Shown: positions 38,163 through 48,110 of the stretch, piece by piece | Numbering within the stretch: position 1 is the stretch's first letter | How the letters are laid out: the number at the start of each line of letters is the position of its first letter | DNA from: Methanobrevibacter arboriphilus JCM 13429 = DSM 1125 | Lineage (GTDB): Archaea > Methanobacteriota > Methanobacteria > Methanobacteriales > Methanobacteriaceae | Length of the DNA stretch: 64,000 nt | Assembly (NCBI RefSeq): GCF_002072215.1 | Contig: NZ_JXMW01000006.1 | Coordinates: 186,001-250,000 of the forward strand | Direction: 5' to 3' | Notes under the pieces: generated by a model | The model's database searches: none | What the model was told of the DNA's origin: nothing | What the model saw: the letters and a program-made list of their open reading frames with translations, nothing else | Made by a program: the position numbers and the translations under genes

Positions 38163-39122
38163 TTATTTCCACATCATTGGATATACACCAGTATTCATGA
38201 AAACTTTCTTTGTATTAAACATTATTCCCTCAGAAGCCATCAATATATCTTCTAGATTGAAAAGAGCAGTAGCTGAAGCCACTAATTCTCCTTTAAGAGT
38301 AAATATTACAATTTCATCATTTTTTTTAATATCATCAGAAAGAGAAGATATTCCACCAGCAGCTAAATTTGCACCATGGCATATTGCATCAACAGCTGAA
38401 TCTCTAATAAATACTTTTGATAAGTGTTCAGTAGCTGTTTCCATTGGTAATATACATTCTCTTAAATAAGACTCATTATTCTCTTTATTCCAATAATAAT
38501 ATGCATCAGTTAAATCTTGCAAAGTTACTAAATTATTATCCTCAGTAAAAGATCCAACTTGAGTTCTCCTTAACTCTGCCATATGAGCCCCAACTCCTAG
38601 TGCTTCACCAATATCTTTACAATAGGTCCTTACATAAGTTCCAGCTTCACATCCTATCTTAAAAAGAACATTTCTACCCTCTATCTCGAGAATATCGGCA
38701 TAATGTATTGTTCTAACTCTCAATTCTCGTTTAACAGCAGATTTTACTGGAGGAGTTTGATATATTTTACCATGAAATTCTTTAAAAATAGCTCTTACAC
38801 TTTCTTCATCAATATCATTATGTAAAGTCATCAAACAAACATATTCCTTAGGAGCAGCTAAAAGAAGCTGTATTACACGAGTTGCAGTATCAATTCCAAT
38901 AGGTAAAACACCAGTAACTTTTGGATCCAGAGTTCCACCATGCCCTGTTTTTTCAGAATTTAAAATTCTTCTAACCCATGAATCTATTTCATGAGATGTT
39001 GGACCTGAAGGTTTATCTAAATTAATAACACCTTTAGATATATGTTCTTCGATTGACCTATCTTGAGGTTTAGAACCATAATTCGGATTTGTATTTGCTT
39101 TTGATTTTATTAAAAGAGTCAT
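38163..39122 (-). CDS. cbf5: tRNA/rRNA pseudouridine synthase Cbf5 (TruB family)
   Basis: The catalytic subunit of archaeal H/ACA ribonucleoproteins; it also makes pseudouridine 55 in tRNA. It has 319 residues. GVINLDKPSGPTSHEID and the catalytic-Asp motif KTGHGGTLDPKVTGVLP are in the TruB domain, with GAHMAELRRTQVGSF following. The C-terminal PUA domain carries AICHGANLAAGGI and ends GVYPMMWK. The start is ATG 39122 after GAGGTG; the in-frame GTG at 39131 is part of that SD. In archaea it commonly follows L14e. Confidence 0.96.
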   Translation of the reverse strand: MTLLIKSKANTNPNYGSKPQDRSIEEHISKGVINLDKPSGPTSHEIDSWVRRILNSEKTGHGGTLDPKVTGVLPIGIDTATRVIQLLLAAPKEYVCLMTLHNDIDEESVRAIFKEFHGKIYQTPPVKSAVKRELRVRTIHYADILEIEGRNVLFKIGCEAGTYVRTYCKDIGEALGVGAHMAELRRTQVGSFTEDNNLVTLQDLTDAYYYWNKENNESYLRECILPMETATEHLSKVFIRDSAVDAICHGANLAAGGISSLSDDIKKNDEIVIFTLKGELVASATALFNLEDILMASEGIMFNTKKVFMNTGVYPMMWK

Positions 39123-39527
39123 ATATAACACCTCAAAATAGATTAAATTAAAATAAGTTTATAATTAACAATAACATTATTTTTAGTATTCTAATTAATA
39201 AGTTTTTTGATATTTATAAAATATAAAAAATATTAGAAAAAATATGAATATAAATTAAAAAAAATATAAAAAATAAGTACAAAAAAATAACAATAAAATT
39301 AACATAGAAAATAGAAAAATAGCATCAATATAAAAAAAATAATATTTATATAAAAATAATATTAATGTAAAAAACAATATTAACATGAAAATATAAATAA
39401 ATATAAAAAATATTTAACTAAGCTAAAAATAATTATAAAAAAATAATTATATAAAAATAATTATATAAAAATATTAAGAAATAAAAATAAAATAAGAAAA
39501 ATGAAAATAAAGAAATTAGATGTTAAA
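39123..39527. other. A-rich spacer between cbf5 and L14e
   Basis: About 400 bases of A-rich sequence (on the plus strand) with runs such as ATATAAAAATAAT. It holds the SD of cbf5 at its left end. No other signal, gene or RNA is visible. Confidence 0.6.
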
Positions 39528-39749
39528 CTATAATGATTCTAAAGCTTTTTTAATAGCTTCAGCATCATCAGAAACTTCTATAGTCTCTTCAAGAGGTTCT
39601 AAATGATTTATATTACATCTTCTGTTTTTAACAGAACCTCCAATAACTTCTACAAAATTTTCATCAATGAGTTCTATAATTACACATTTTTCTCCAGCTT
39701 CTCTACCAGCTGTCTTAACACATACTCTTCCTACTTCTATGGATGCCAT
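39528..39749 (-). CDS. rpl14e: 50S ribosomal protein L14e
   Basis: A 73-residue archaeal/eukaryal large-subunit protein with an SH3-like KOW fold. It begins MASIEVGRVCVKTAGREAG and contains VIIELIDENFVEVIG and NRRCNINHLEPL. It starts one base after the CMP kinase stop, and its SD (AAGGTGAT) lies inside the end of that gene, showing translational coupling. Confidence 0.96.
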   Translation of the reverse strand: MASIEVGRVCVKTAGREAGEKCVIIELIDENFVEVIGGSVKNRRCNINHLEPLEETIEVSDDAEAIKKALESL

Positions 39750-40268
39750 TTATATCACCTTTAATGTTGTTAATATAATCTCTGCAATACTATCTGGGTT
39801 AAACCTATTAGTATTAAGCACTAAATCATAGATATCAAAATTATTAATATCTATATTATGAATATCTAAATATCTTAAAGCCTCACTTTCTTCACGAATA
39901 ATAGTTTCTTCAATAACTACCTCCAAAGATTTAGACTCACGATTTGAAACACGTTTGGCTCTAATATCTAATGGTGCAAGTAACCATATTCTAAGGTCTG
40001 CTTCAACAAAATAAGCAGAAAGTCTTCCTTCAACAATAAGATTTTCAGAATTTTTAGCTATTTCAGATTGTCTTTTATCAAGTTCAATATCGATAGCAGT
40101 ATTATCTTCAGCATATTTACTGAATTCTATAAGAGACATTTCCTTTTCTTTTGCCATATCTCTAAAGATACTTCCAGCAGAAATAAAAGGAATATCAATT
40201 TTTTTTGATAATACATCAGCTGCTGTAGTAGTTCCACTACCCGCTAAACCACCGATTGTTATAATCAT
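39750..40268 (-). CDS. cmk: Cytidylate kinase
   Basis: Phosphorylates CMP and dCMP. A 172-residue P-loop kinase of the archaeal short form. The Walker A segment is GGLAGSGTTTAADVL (7-21), with a Thr where many kinases have Lys-Ser. Later motifs are FISAGSIFRDMA, DIELDKRQ, VEGRLSAYF and RVSNRESKS (lid Arg residues). Its ATG overlaps the L34e stop, and it is followed directly by L14e, the usual euryarchaeal order. Confidence 0.94.
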   Translation of the reverse strand: MIITIGGLAGSGTTTAADVLSKKIDIPFISAGSIFRDMAKEKEMSLIEFSKYAEDNTAIDIELDKRQSEIAKNSENLIVEGRLSAYFVEADLRIWLLAPLDIRAKRVSNRESKSLEVVIEETIIREESEALRYLDIHNIDINNFDIYDLVLNTNRFNPDSIAEIILTTLKVI

Positions 40269-40534
40269 TAGGACCTTGCCTCTGATTTAAAATAATCACG
40301 AGCACATTTAGAGCATAAATTTCCTCCAAATGGTCTATTAGGCCGTTTTTTAGTTTTTGATAATTTTCCAATTTCATATGGTCTTCCTCTTGGAACTCCA
40401 TGTAAAATTGCACCACATTCAGCACATATATGCTTACTTGGTTTTTTCTTCTTATATCTTAGGACACTTTGTCCACCAGGAGTCTTTTTGTTAATTCTTT
40501 TATAAGATCTAGATCTATATCTTGATTCAGGCAT
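40268..40534 (-). CDS. rpl34e: 50S ribosomal protein L34e
   Basis: An 88-residue archaeal/eukaryal large-subunit protein with a zinc ribbon. It begins [21 protein letters not shown], carries CAECGA (Cys 37 and 40) and NLCSKCAR as the second Cys pair, and is highly basic. It overlaps the cmk start by one base. It heads the L34e-cmk-L14e-cbf5 group. Confidence 0.96.
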   Translation of the reverse strand: MPESRYRSRSYKRINKKTPGGQSVLRYKKKKPSKHICAECGAILHGVPRGRPYEIGKLSKTKKRPNRPFGGNLCSKCARDYFKSEARS

Positions 40535-40845
40535 TTTTTCACCTATTTTTGAATATTATTTAATAAATAATATTATTTAATTTTTTAATATATCATTTAA
40601 AATGTTATTTTAATTTACTATTAGAGATAATTTCATGATTCATCATGATCACATTATTATCTCAAGATTGATTAATTCATGATCTATTTGTAATTAGCGA
40701 GATGATCATGAGAGGTTATAAAATTAATAACCTATTGAATATAAGATATATGAATATATTTTAATATTTATAGTAATATTCATTTTATAGTTAATATTCA
40801 TAGGTTAAAAATCATGATAATAAGAGCTTACAGGATAATTTAAGA
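40535..40845 (-). other. Leader/spacer before L34e with an inverted repeat
   Basis: GAGATAAT (40624-40631) and ATTATCTC (40656-40663) form an 8-bp inverted repeat. Its loop contains two direct TCATGAT words, and GATGATCATGAG follows at about 40701. The cluster of ATGATCAT-like palindromes is unusual for this spacer and may be a leader structure or operator. No gene is seen. Confidence 0.35.
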
Positions 40846-41427
40846 TTAAAATCCTGTTTTAAAGCCCATGAATTTTCTAAGAATTTGTGTCATAGCAAAA
40901 GTACACATTATGTACCAACCTAACCAACCTGCAATAAACGGTACAGAAGGTCCTCCTCCTCCATAAAACATACCATAAACACCATGCCACACAGGAACTA
41001 ATAATACATAATAAACAAACTCAGGAAGTTGAACAATCACATGATTAATTGGATTTGAAGGTTGACCCATCCACCAAAACATTAGCATTATTGGAATAAG
41101 AGTCACAAGCAATGGTTTAAATGAATTTTTCATCATATCTCCTTGTTTTGCCATAACATCTTTTTGCATAGCTTGAGCTTTAGCCAAAGCTTTAGCATCC
41201 CCACTCATCTGAGCTTCTTTCATCTTTTCTTGGAATTCTTTCATTTCCGCTCTTGAAGATTCCATTTCATCTTGATCAACTAATAGTTTATTAGCTAATG
41301 TAGTGAAAAATGCTATAATAGTTGCTATCAAAAAAATTGTAAGCATCGGATTATTGGGCATAGGATCTAAAGCTAATATCGGATTAAAAATCCAACTGAG
41401 CCCACCGAAAATTATTTCTAAAACCAT
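40846..41427 (-). CDS. EMC3/TMCO1-family membrane protein (DUF106), YidC/Oxa1-like
   Basis: An archaeal membrane-protein insertase of the Oxa1 superfamily; it lies directly downstream of SecY and adenylate kinase. It has 193 residues: an N-terminal helix (about 25-45), a cytoplasmic coiled coil rich in Glu, Lys and Met (about 52-95), then helices at about 105-120, 130-152 and 165-182. A GAGGAT SD precedes the ATG. The family is defined by the order TM1, coiled coil, TM bundle, and by its secY linkage. Confidence 0.9.
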   Translation of the reverse strand: MVLEIIFGGLSWIFNPILALDPMPNNPMLTIFLIATIIAFFTTLANKLLVDQDEMESSRAEMKEFQEKMKEAQMSGDAKALAKAQAMQKDVMAKQGDMMKNSFKPLLVTLIPIMLMFWWMGQPSNPINHVIVQLPEFVYYVLLVPVWHGVYGMFYGGGGPSVPFIAGWLGWYIMCTFAMTQILRKFMGFKTGF

Positions 41428-41465
41428 TTTATTATCCTCTTATTTTCTTCATATTATTTTCTATA

Positions 41466-42020
41466 TTATAAAACTTCAAATAATTTATCAACAATCACAT
41501 CAAGTTGATCATTATGATTTTCTAAAATTTTTACAGTAGCACCAGTAAGAGTTGCATATGCCATAGAAGCAGCTCTATTCATTTCTTGGTGTAACTTAAT
41601 GCTTTCATACATCTCTAAATCCCTAGTTCTTGACTCATCAGAAATTCTTCTAAGCATAATCTCATCAGGATCTGCTTCAATTAAAACAAATACATTTGGT
41701 TTTAACTCTTCAAGAACCCATTGAGGGAGTCCTGGTAAAAATCCAGATGGTGTAGATATCGTACAATGAGTATCTACAATAACATTATTATCAGCAGAAC
41801 TTTCTTTTATCTTTGCTGCGGCTTGTTTTTGAATTTCTTTTTGAGTTTCAGGAGACAATTTTCTAAGCTCATCTCTATCTTTTACAATACTGTTTTCTAT
41901 AGCTATCTCAGTCATTACATCCCCATAATTTAAATGGACATAATCAACTTTCTTTAAAGTACTTTCTAAAACAGTAGTGCTTCCAGAACCTGGAATCCCA
42001 GTTAATACTACTAATTTCAA
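41466..42020 (-). CDS. adkA: Adenylate kinase, archaeal type
   Basis: Balances AMP, ADP and ATP. A 184-residue archaeal trimeric-type kinase. The P-loop is VLTGIPGSGSTTV (5-17). VHLNYGDVM is the AMP-binding segment, DTHCTISTPSGFLPGLP the central loop, and RRISDESRTRDLE the lid. The start is TTG at 42020 behind GAGGAGAT. The SecY-adk order is also found in bacterial spc operons. Confidence 0.95.
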   Translation of the reverse strand: MKLVVLTGIPGSGSTTVLESTLKKVDYVHLNYGDVMTEIAIENSIVKDRDELRKLSPETQKEIQKQAAAKIKESSADNNVIVDTHCTISTPSGFLPGLPQWVLEELKPNVFVLIEADPDEIMLRRISDESRTRDLEMYESIKLHQEMNRAASMAYATLTGATVKILENHNDQLDVIVDKLFEVL

Positions 42021-42057
42021 TTAAATCTCCTCAATATTGATTATTATATATTTATAT

Positions 42058-43422
42058 TTAATCTCCTAAGAATTTTCTAAGCATTGGATGCATATCCATT
42101 AATTGTTCTTGTGCTATTTCTTCATATAGTTTGTAAACAATACCGACAGTAAGTAAAACACCAGTACCTCCACCAACTGCTTGAGTTAAATCGGCTCCAA
42201 AAGCAAGTAAACCTACAAAAACACCACCAAGCACAGTAAGAGCAGGAATATACTTATTTAATATCTTATATAGCTGCCGTTTACTACTTCTAAAACCTGG
42301 AATTTGAATTCCCGAATTATATAATTGTTTAGAAATTTCTTTTGCATTTAAACCACTCATTTCTACCCATAGCCAAGAGAACAATATACAAAAACCAATA
42401 AAGAAAACACCATATATTAAAACCTTTAAAGGATCTGTAAAAACTACTCCTAAGCTTGAAGGAGTGGTTAAATAATAAGCAAGGCCACTAATAGCTTTAC
42501 CACCTTCAACTTGACCCAAAATAGGAAATCCTAATTTTTGGAATACACTAGCCATTAATGAAACATTAACAAGAAGTGCACTAGTTAAAATAACTGGCAT
42601 ATTACTTGCATATATAAATTTTAAAGGATATTTAGCTACTGAACCCCTAATTCTTCCATGTCCCTTAACTTGTCCATGAGAAATTGGTATTTCTACTCTC
42701 ATACTTTCTCCATAAACAGCTACTAAGAAAACACCAATTGTAGCTATTAGTGGAATTAATATAGTTGGATCAGGAGAACCTGATGTAATGGATTGTATGA
42801 ATTTAGGAATCATTCCAGGCATAACACCAGGACTTGCTTTAGTTGGTAAGAAATTAAATGTTCCAACAACAATTGCTTCGGATACACCTGCAGCAATAAA
42901 TAGTCCAATACCACTTCCAAAACCCCATTTTGAAACAACTTCATCAAGGAAAAGTATTAATAATGCACCAATAATTAATTGGAGCATTAATAACCATAAG
43001 AGTGAAGGGTCTGTTGGAATTAAACTTCCAGTATATACAAGAACAGCAGCTTCAAATACTGTAAATACAATAGCTAAAATCTTCTGAGTACCTTGGAACA
43101 ATGCCTTATCATCATGGCGAGAAAGATCTAATTTTAAAATTTTTGCTCCTACTAAAAGTTGTAGTACAATAGACGAAGTAACAATAGGACCAATCCCTAA
43201 AGTAAGAATTGAACCAAAACTACCGGCCATTACAGCCCTCATTTGAGCAAATTGATCGACTGCTAAAGGACTTAGTCCATATAAAGGTACTTGTGTTAAG
43301 AAAAAATATAATACCAATACAATGGCAGTCCATTTAAGCTTTTCTTTGAAATCTTGCCTATGAATAGGTGTTTTCACCTCAGGCAATATAGAAAATAATG
43401 GTTTTATATAATCTAAGATCAT
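42058..43422 (-). CDS. secY: Preprotein translocase subunit SecY
   Basis: The channel-forming subunit of the Sec translocon, 454 residues with ten predicted transmembrane helices. It has the plug-region segment GLSPLAVDQFAQMRAVMAGS, the conserved GIGPIVTSSIVLQLLVG of TM2, the cytosolic loop ESMRVEIPISHGQVKG before TM7, and the C-terminal RQLYKILNKYIPALTVLGG. It ends MHPMLRKFLGD. It follows L15 as in the spc operon. Confidence 0.98.
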   Translation of the reverse strand: MILDYIKPLFSILPEVKTPIHRQDFKEKLKWTAIVLVLYFFLTQVPLYGLSPLAVDQFAQMRAVMAGSFGSILTLGIGPIVTSSIVLQLLVGAKILKLDLSRHDDKALFQGTQKILAIVFTVFEAAVLVYTGSLIPTDPSLLWLLMLQLIIGALLILFLDEVVSKWGFGSGIGLFIAAGVSEAIVVGTFNFLPTKASPGVMPGMIPKFIQSITSGSPDPTILIPLIATIGVFLVAVYGESMRVEIPISHGQVKGHGRIRGSVAKYPLKFIYASNMPVILTSALLVNVSLMASVFQKLGFPILGQVEGGKAISGLAYYLTTPSSLGVVFTDPLKVLIYGVFFIGFCILFSWLWVEMSGLNAKEISKQLYNSGIQIPGFRSSKRQLYKILNKYIPALTVLGGVFVGLLAFGADLTQAVGGGTGVLLTVGIVYKLYEEIAQEQLMDMHPMLRKFLGD

Positions 43423-43768
43423 TTTATTCCTCAGTACTTGTAATATTTGTTACAAATTGTAAACTGTATTCTATAAATCAATGTATTTATAGGTTATTAT
43501 TTGATTTCATTATTGTTATTCAATATAAATTGAAAATATTAAAAATTCTAAATTTGATAAGTTTAGATAATATTTTTCTTAATGATAATATCTTTCTTAA
43601 TTTTTAATATTTATAGTATATTTAATATTTATATTATAATTTAGTGGAATAACCATATAACTAATAATTAGATATTTATAATAGATATTTATAATAAATA
43701 TTTATAATAATTAGTCTTTTAATAAATATCTAATATAGTACATGATATATTAAATATTAGAAGATTAA
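43423..43768. other. AT-rich spacer between L15 and secY
   Basis: 346 bases interrupt the spc order. Repeated ATATTTATAAT words occur at about 43670-43710. The right end holds the secY SD (GAGGAAT). An internal secY promoter is possible, but no single TATA box can be chosen. Confidence 0.5.
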
Positions 43769-44206
43769 CTATAATTTTATAGCTTCTCCACCAGCTTTCT
43801 GTATTTTATCTTCTGCAGAAGCAGAAAATGCAGGAGATTTAATTATTAAAGGTTTTAACAAATTTCCTTTACCTAAAACTTTACCATAACCTAAATCAGT
43901 CACATCAATAACTATAGTATCTCCTTCTTTAGTAGCTATTCCTTTAGCTAATAATTTTTCAGAATTATCATCTAGATATCCTATATTAACAGGTTTAATT
44001 TTATTAGTCATTTTTTGAGGTCTTTTAAAACCATATTTCCCAAAATGATTTGGATCATTTTTAACAGTCCAAGTCCAATGATGTTTGCCCATTCCAGCTT
44101 TACCTTTACCACCTTTATGACCTGCACCTCTTCTTTTTTTAGTGCAGCCTCCACCAATAGACCTAGAACCTCTCATTTTATTAATTTTACGAGTTTTTCT
44201 AATCAT
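43769..44206 (-). CDS. rplO: 50S ribosomal protein L15
   Basis: A 145-residue large-subunit assembly protein. The basic, Gly-rich N-terminus (TRKINKMRGSRSIGGGCTKK, RRGAGHKGGKGKAG) and HHWTWTVKNDPNHFGKYGF are archaeal features. The C-terminal half ends AFSASAEDKIQKAGGEAIKL. A TAGGTG SD precedes the ATG. Confidence 0.97.
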   Translation of the reverse strand: MIRKTRKINKMRGSRSIGGGCTKKRRGAGHKGGKGKAGMGKHHWTWTVKNDPNHFGKYGFKRPQKMTNKIKPVNIGYLDDNSEKLLAKGIATKEGDTIVIDVTDLGYGKVLGKGNLLKPLIIKSPAFSASAEDKIQKAGGEAIKL

Positions 44207-44245
44207 TATAACACCTACATTAGTTAAAAGATCATTAATAGCTCA

Positions 44246-44704
44246 TTAGCTCATTTTTTTGACTAGATCTTTAATAGATTCTCCTCTATAACCTAAAGAT
44301 CCGCCTTCTTTAATTGAACTTCTAATACCTTCATAACCTTTTCTTGGAGGATGTAATCTAAATACTGGTTTAATTTCGATATCTTCCCCTTTAACATCAC
44401 CATTAATAAGAGCATTAGATAAATCTCCAATAGAAGAATATTGAGTTTTTTCTGCTAAAAGTTCATCAGTGATTTTTTCTCCACTAACAAATTTTCCTCT
44501 TTTTGAAATAACTTCAGTTAAAGTTTCAGAGTCAATTTCTCCCCAAGTAATATAATCTTTAGCTTTCTGAAGCATACCATCAAAACTAGGAGTATCTTCT
44601 ATTAAAACTCCATGATTTATTCTAGTTAATCTTAACATTTTTAAAGTGTCAGCAATATCCTTTTTAACACCAGTTGTACCTCTAACTCTAACAACGAAAA
44701 ACAT
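44246..44704 (-). CDS. rpmD: 50S ribosomal protein L30
   Basis: The archaeal long form (152 residues) related to eukaryal uL30/L7. It has [40 protein letters not shown] and a C-terminal [30 protein letters not shown] precedes the ATG. It lies between S5 and L15. Confidence 0.97.
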   Translation of the reverse strand: MFFVVRVRGTTGVKKDIADTLKMLRLTRINHGVLIEDTPSFDGMLQKAKDYITWGEIDSETLTEVISKRGKFVSGEKITDELLAEKTQYSSIGDLSNALINGDVKGEDIEIKPVFRLHPPRKGYEGIRSSIKEGGSLGYRGESIKDLVKKMS

Positions 44705-44746
44705 TTAATCACCTAAATATTGTATAATAGCCTATATTTATAGCTA

Positions 44747-45391
44747 TTAGCTAGAGCATACACCCATATTTTTAAGATCTTTTTCACTAGCTTTAACTTT
44801 AGTTAATTGTTTTAATGCTTCAAAAGTTGCATTAGCATAATTAACAGTAGTTTGAGTCTGACCACTAGTTTGAGACCATACATCAGCAATTCCAGCAAGC
44901 TTCAATATTGTTTTACCAACATCTCCAACAGCTAATCCAACACCAGCAGGAGCTGGCATTAAAATAACACTAACACTTCCAGTTTTACCTTCTACTTTGA
45001 ATGGAACAGTATGTTCTCTTCCACATACACAACCCCAATCTCCACAGCCTCTTCTAACTTTGATAATATTATATTTAGCATCATCAACAGCTTTTCTAAT
45101 AGCTGGACCTACTTCACGAGCTTTACCTTGACCTAAGCCAACATAACCATTTTTGTTACCAACTGCAACAATTACTCTAAAGTTAACTTTTCTTCCAGAT
45201 TTGTGCATTCTTTGGACTAAATTTACATCCATTACTTCTTCTTCTAAATCTGGAAGTAAAGCATCAACTATTTCTAATTCCATTATTGGGAAACCTTTTT
45301 CAAATATTTCATCAATATCAGTAATGGTACCATCTTTGACCATTCTACCAACTTTTGTTTTAGGTTCCCAGTCTTCCATATTAAAACTCAT
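44747..45391 (-). CDS. rpsE: 30S ribosomal protein S5
   Basis: A 214-residue decoding-fidelity protein. [20 protein letters not shown] and [20 protein letters not shown] are the double-stranded RNA-binding-like domain. CGDWGCVCG is a Cys-rich insertion and [20 protein letters not shown] is in the C-terminal domain. The ATG at 45391 follows GAGGGG; an in-frame TTG at 45403 lies in the SD. It follows L18. Confidence 0.97.
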   Translation of the reverse strand: MSFNMEDWEPKTKVGRMVKDGTITDIDEIFEKGFPIMELEIVDALLPDLEEEVMDVNLVQRMHKSGRKVNFRVIVAVGNKNGYVGLGQGKAREVGPAIRKAVDDAKYNIIKVRRGCGDWGCVCGREHTVPFKVEGKTGSVSVILMPAPAGVGLAVGDVGKTILKLAGIADVWSQTSGQTQTTVNYANATFEALKQLTKVKASEKDLKNMGVCSS

Positions 45392-45399
45392 AGTACCCC

Positions 45400-45975
45400 T
45401 CAAGCCTTCTCAATTTTATTTTTAATTTCTTCAAAATGATTAGGTAAGTCTACAGGTTGAAGTCCTCTTTCTAAATATTTAGAAAAATGTTTTTTAACTT
45501 CTTCATCGTCTAAAGACTTAGCATATTCTGCAATATGTACACCAGCTATTCTATCATCATCAGGTACAATAGATTCACCATAAGGAACATTTAATCCTGC
45601 ATCATTTGCAGCTTTAACACCAGCAAAAACTTTAGCCCCTTTAATAGATGATTTTAATCCAATGTCTAAAACAGCTTTTTTAACACCTTTATCTAAAGCT
45701 TTCTTAGCACATAAATAAGCAGTCAAATAAGTTGCACTGGTGTTCTTAGTTCCACCTAACCAACCTAACTTTTGTAATTCTTTAGAATGTGCAGAAACAA
45801 CAGTTTCATCTCCGTTCTCCCCCACATTAATAATTTGAGCAATAACATTAGCATTAGAAATCCTAATTACTAATCTAGACTTATCTAAATCTACTAGTTT
45901 CATTCTAGCATTATAATTAGTTTTTCCTTCTCTTCTTCGTCTAAATGCTACTTTATATTTTGATCCTTGTGCCAA
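45400..45975 (-). CDS. rplR: 50S ribosomal protein L18
   Basis: A 5S-rRNA-binding protein of 191 residues, the archaeal length. Blocks are [40 protein letters not shown] and [17 protein letters not shown]. The likely start is TTG at 45975, six bases after AAGGAGG, giving MAQGSKYK. The ATG two codons upstream (45981) abuts the SD too closely. Confidence 0.95.
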   Translation of the reverse strand: MAQGSKYKVAFRRRREGKTNYNARMKLVDLDKSRLVIRISNANVIAQIINVGENGDETVVSAHSKELQKLGWLGGTKNTSATYLTAYLCAKKALDKGVKKAVLDIGLKSSIKGAKVFAGVKAANDAGLNVPYGESIVPDDDRIAGVHIAEYAKSLDDEEVKKHFSKYLERGLQPVDLPNHFEEIKNKIEKA

Positions 45976-45987
45976 ATTCATTCCTCC

Positions 45988-46434
45988 TTATTTAATCAAA
46001 TCATGATCCCTGGCATAGGTTTTCATATAAGATTTACTTCTAAAAGCTCCGCCTTTAGCCATTCTATACAATTTACGATAAGTAGTAACATCGATCTCCT
46101 CTGCATCACGCATAGTTTTAAGATCTTTTCTCAAAGCTCTGATGGTAGTCATCCAAGCTTGTTTTTTAGGAGTTCTTGCGTATTTAGCTCCTTTAATACT
46201 ACCTCTACCTTTTCTTCTTCCTTTTTTCTTTTGTTCAGCTAATTTTTTTGATCTATAACTACTAATACCTTTTTGAGGTTTAGCTTTTATAGCTTTTTGA
46301 TCAATTAGCTGCTTAACACCTTCTCTTGTAATAGCCCTTGATACTTCTTCAATTTGTTCAGGATCAATCCATACTTTATTAACCCCAACCTTAAGTATAC
46401 TTGCAGCTAATCTCTTTTGAGTGGTAAGATTCAT
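45988..46434 (-). CDS. rpl19e: 50S ribosomal protein L19e
   Basis: A 148-residue archaeal/eukaryal protein that forms inter-subunit bridges. It begins NLTTQKRLAASILKVGVNKVW, with VWIDPEQIEEVSRAITREGV, a basic KKKGRRKGRGSIKGAKYAR helix, and a C-terminal FRSKSYMKTYARDHDLI. A TGGAGGT SD lies upstream. Confidence 0.97.
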   Translation of the reverse strand: MNLTTQKRLAASILKVGVNKVWIDPEQIEEVSRAITREGVKQLIDQKAIKAKPQKGISSYRSKKLAEQKKKGRRKGRGSIKGAKYARTPKKQAWMTTIRALRKDLKTMRDAEEIDVTTYRKLYRMAKGGAFRSKSYMKTYARDHDLIK

Positions 46435-46775
46435 AATAAACCTCCATTTTAGCTTTTATTAGCTTGAATATTATAAACAATAATATTAAAAATATAATGT
46501 TATAAATAACAATTATAATTATTATTCAAGCTCCCTTAACTTTTAACATTAATAAATTAAAAACACATCTATTAAAAAATACCTATTAAAAAACGCTATT
46601 AGAATAAAGTATAAACATATACCCAATAAATCCATAAATCATAAACTTATTCCTAGATTTAAATTTATTCCATGATTTTCATCCTATAGATTTTATTCAA
46701 TACATTAATAGTAATATATTAAATATTAATACATTAATAGCAATACATTTAATTTTATTAATTAATTTATTTAAT
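46435..46775. other. Spacer inside the spc operon (L32e-L19e)
   Basis: 341 bases without a gene, unusually long for this operon. The middle part (46510-46690) is more complex than ordinary spacer. It contains ACACATCTATTAAAAAATACC and several T/A tracts on either strand. An internal promoter or leader is possible, but nothing definite can be shown. Confidence 0.4.
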
Positions 46776-47102
46776 TTACTTATTTAAAATTTTAATTCCT
46801 AATTCTGATGCCTTATTTAACATCATTTCCTTCTTTTTTTTACCAATACTAGCACTAATTCTACCAGCTTCAGTTTCAGGATTTAAATTTTCTAATTCAG
46901 ACATATTTCTAACAAGAATATCTTTAAATCCAGATGGATGTAATCCCCTTTCGGATTTAGGAGAACCATAACCAATAGAAGGCATTGCAGGTTTTCCTGC
47001 TTCATATCTTCTCATTTTACTAGTTTTCCCTCTTGGACGTCTCCATTTTATTCCAAGCTTTTTATATCTGGCGTATTCTTGTCTTTTGAATTTTTTCTTC
47101 AT
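46776..47102 (-). CDS. rpl32e: 50S ribosomal protein L32e
   Basis: A 108-residue archaeal/eukaryal protein, shorter than many because it lacks an N-terminal extension. It has RQEYARYKKLGIKWRRPRGK, PSIGYGSPKSERGLHPSGF and RISASIGKKKKEMMLNKASE. GGTGATT precedes the ATG. It sits between L6 and L19e, its usual place. Confidence 0.97.
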   Translation of the reverse strand: MKKKFKRQEYARYKKLGIKWRRPRGKTSKMRRYEAGKPAMPSIGYGSPKSERGLHPSGFKDILVRNMSELENLNPETEAGRISASIGKKKKEMMLNKASELGIKILNK

Positions 47103-47164
47103 TGAATCACCAATAAATATTATAAATAATGAATTTTTAGTATTTTATTTTAAACTTCTTTATT

Positions 47165-47698
47165 TTAAGCTTTATCTATAAGATATATTCCATCTTGGAA
47201 TACTCTTGGATCTCTTCCCTTAATTTTAGTAGCTTGCTCTAAGTTAGCCACAGTTTGACCAACATCCTCTTTATTAATACCTGTGACAGTAACTTCATCC
47301 CCTTTAACATTAACTTTTGCACTACCAACAATTTTAGCAGTACGAGGATGCCTTTCACCAAGGAAATTGTCAATATTAACTTTATTTCCGTTTACTTTTA
47401 CATTCATTGGAAAGTGAGCAAATACAATCTTCATATGATAAGTAAATCCCTCAGTAACACCAGTAATCATATTATTAATATGAGCACGAGTAGTTCCAAT
47501 CATTGACTTATCTTTCTTTTTAGGAAAAGAAGTTTCTAAAACTATTTTATCATCTTCTTTTTTCATAGATATATTAGGATATGTAAATTTTCGAGACACT
47601 TCACCTTGAGGTCCTTTAATTATTACATTATCCCCAATTGTAACATTTACATCTTCAGGAATATCTATTTCTTCGGTAATATTAGCAGCTAAAACCAT
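47165..47698 (-). CDS. rplF: 50S ribosomal protein L6
   Basis: A 177-residue protein near the factor-binding site, with two L6 domains. Blocks are IIKGPQGEVSRKF, MIGTTRAHINNMITGVTEGF, FLGERHPRTAKIVG and RDPRVFQDGIYLIDKA. A GGTGAT SD precedes the ATG. The first residues MVLAANITEEIDIPEDV are typical of archaea. Confidence 0.97.
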   Translation of the reverse strand: MVLAANITEEIDIPEDVNVTIGDNVIIKGPQGEVSRKFTYPNISMKKEDDKIVLETSFPKKKDKSMIGTTRAHINNMITGVTEGFTYHMKIVFAHFPMNVKVNGNKVNIDNFLGERHPRTAKIVGSAKVNVKGDEVTVTGINKEDVGQTVANLEQATKIKGRDPRVFQDGIYLIDKA

Positions 47699-47706
47699 TC
47701 TATCAC

Positions 47707-48099
47707 CTAATACATATAAGCCAACAAACGGCCACCAATACCCCTTTCTTTGGCATCTTTATGAGTCATGATACCTTCAGGAGTGGTTACTATTAAAATT
47801 CCAAAATTCTTTGCTGGTAAATACCTTTTTTCAAATTTCTCAAATTCATCTTTCTTAACAGAATGACGCGGCTTTATAACACCACATTGATTGATGTTAC
47901 CTTCAAGTTCAACTTGAAATTTTCCTGCCTTTTTGTCATCTATATATTCAAATTCACCAATATAATTCTCTCTTTGCATTGTACTCAAAACTTGCCCAAT
48001 TAATTTAGAGGCAGGAGAAATAGAACATGATTCATTAACTTGAAGTTCATTATTTCTTATATTAGTAAGAGCATCAGCAAGAGGATCCATAAGAGTCAT
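47707..48099 (-). CDS. rpsH: 30S ribosomal protein S8
   Basis: A 130-residue 16S rRNA-binding protein. It begins [18 protein letters not shown], with [20 protein letters not shown] and the C-terminal [19 protein letters not shown]. The ATG at 48099 is preferred; an in-frame GTG (48108) is part of the SD AGAGGTG, which also overlaps the S14 stop. Confidence 0.97.
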   Translation of the reverse strand: MTLMDPLADALTNIRNNELQVNESCSISPASKLIGQVLSTMQRENYIGEFEYIDDKKAGKFQVELEGNINQCGVIKPRHSVKKDEFEKFEKRYLPAKNFGILIVTTPEGIMTHKDAKERGIGGRLLAYMY

Positions 48100-48110
48100 A
48101 ATTAACACCT

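Noticed and set aside
40620-40720. Possible box C/D guide RNA (ATGATGA on the minus strand)
   Set aside because: A C-box-like word is present, but no CTGA D box follows at a usable distance.
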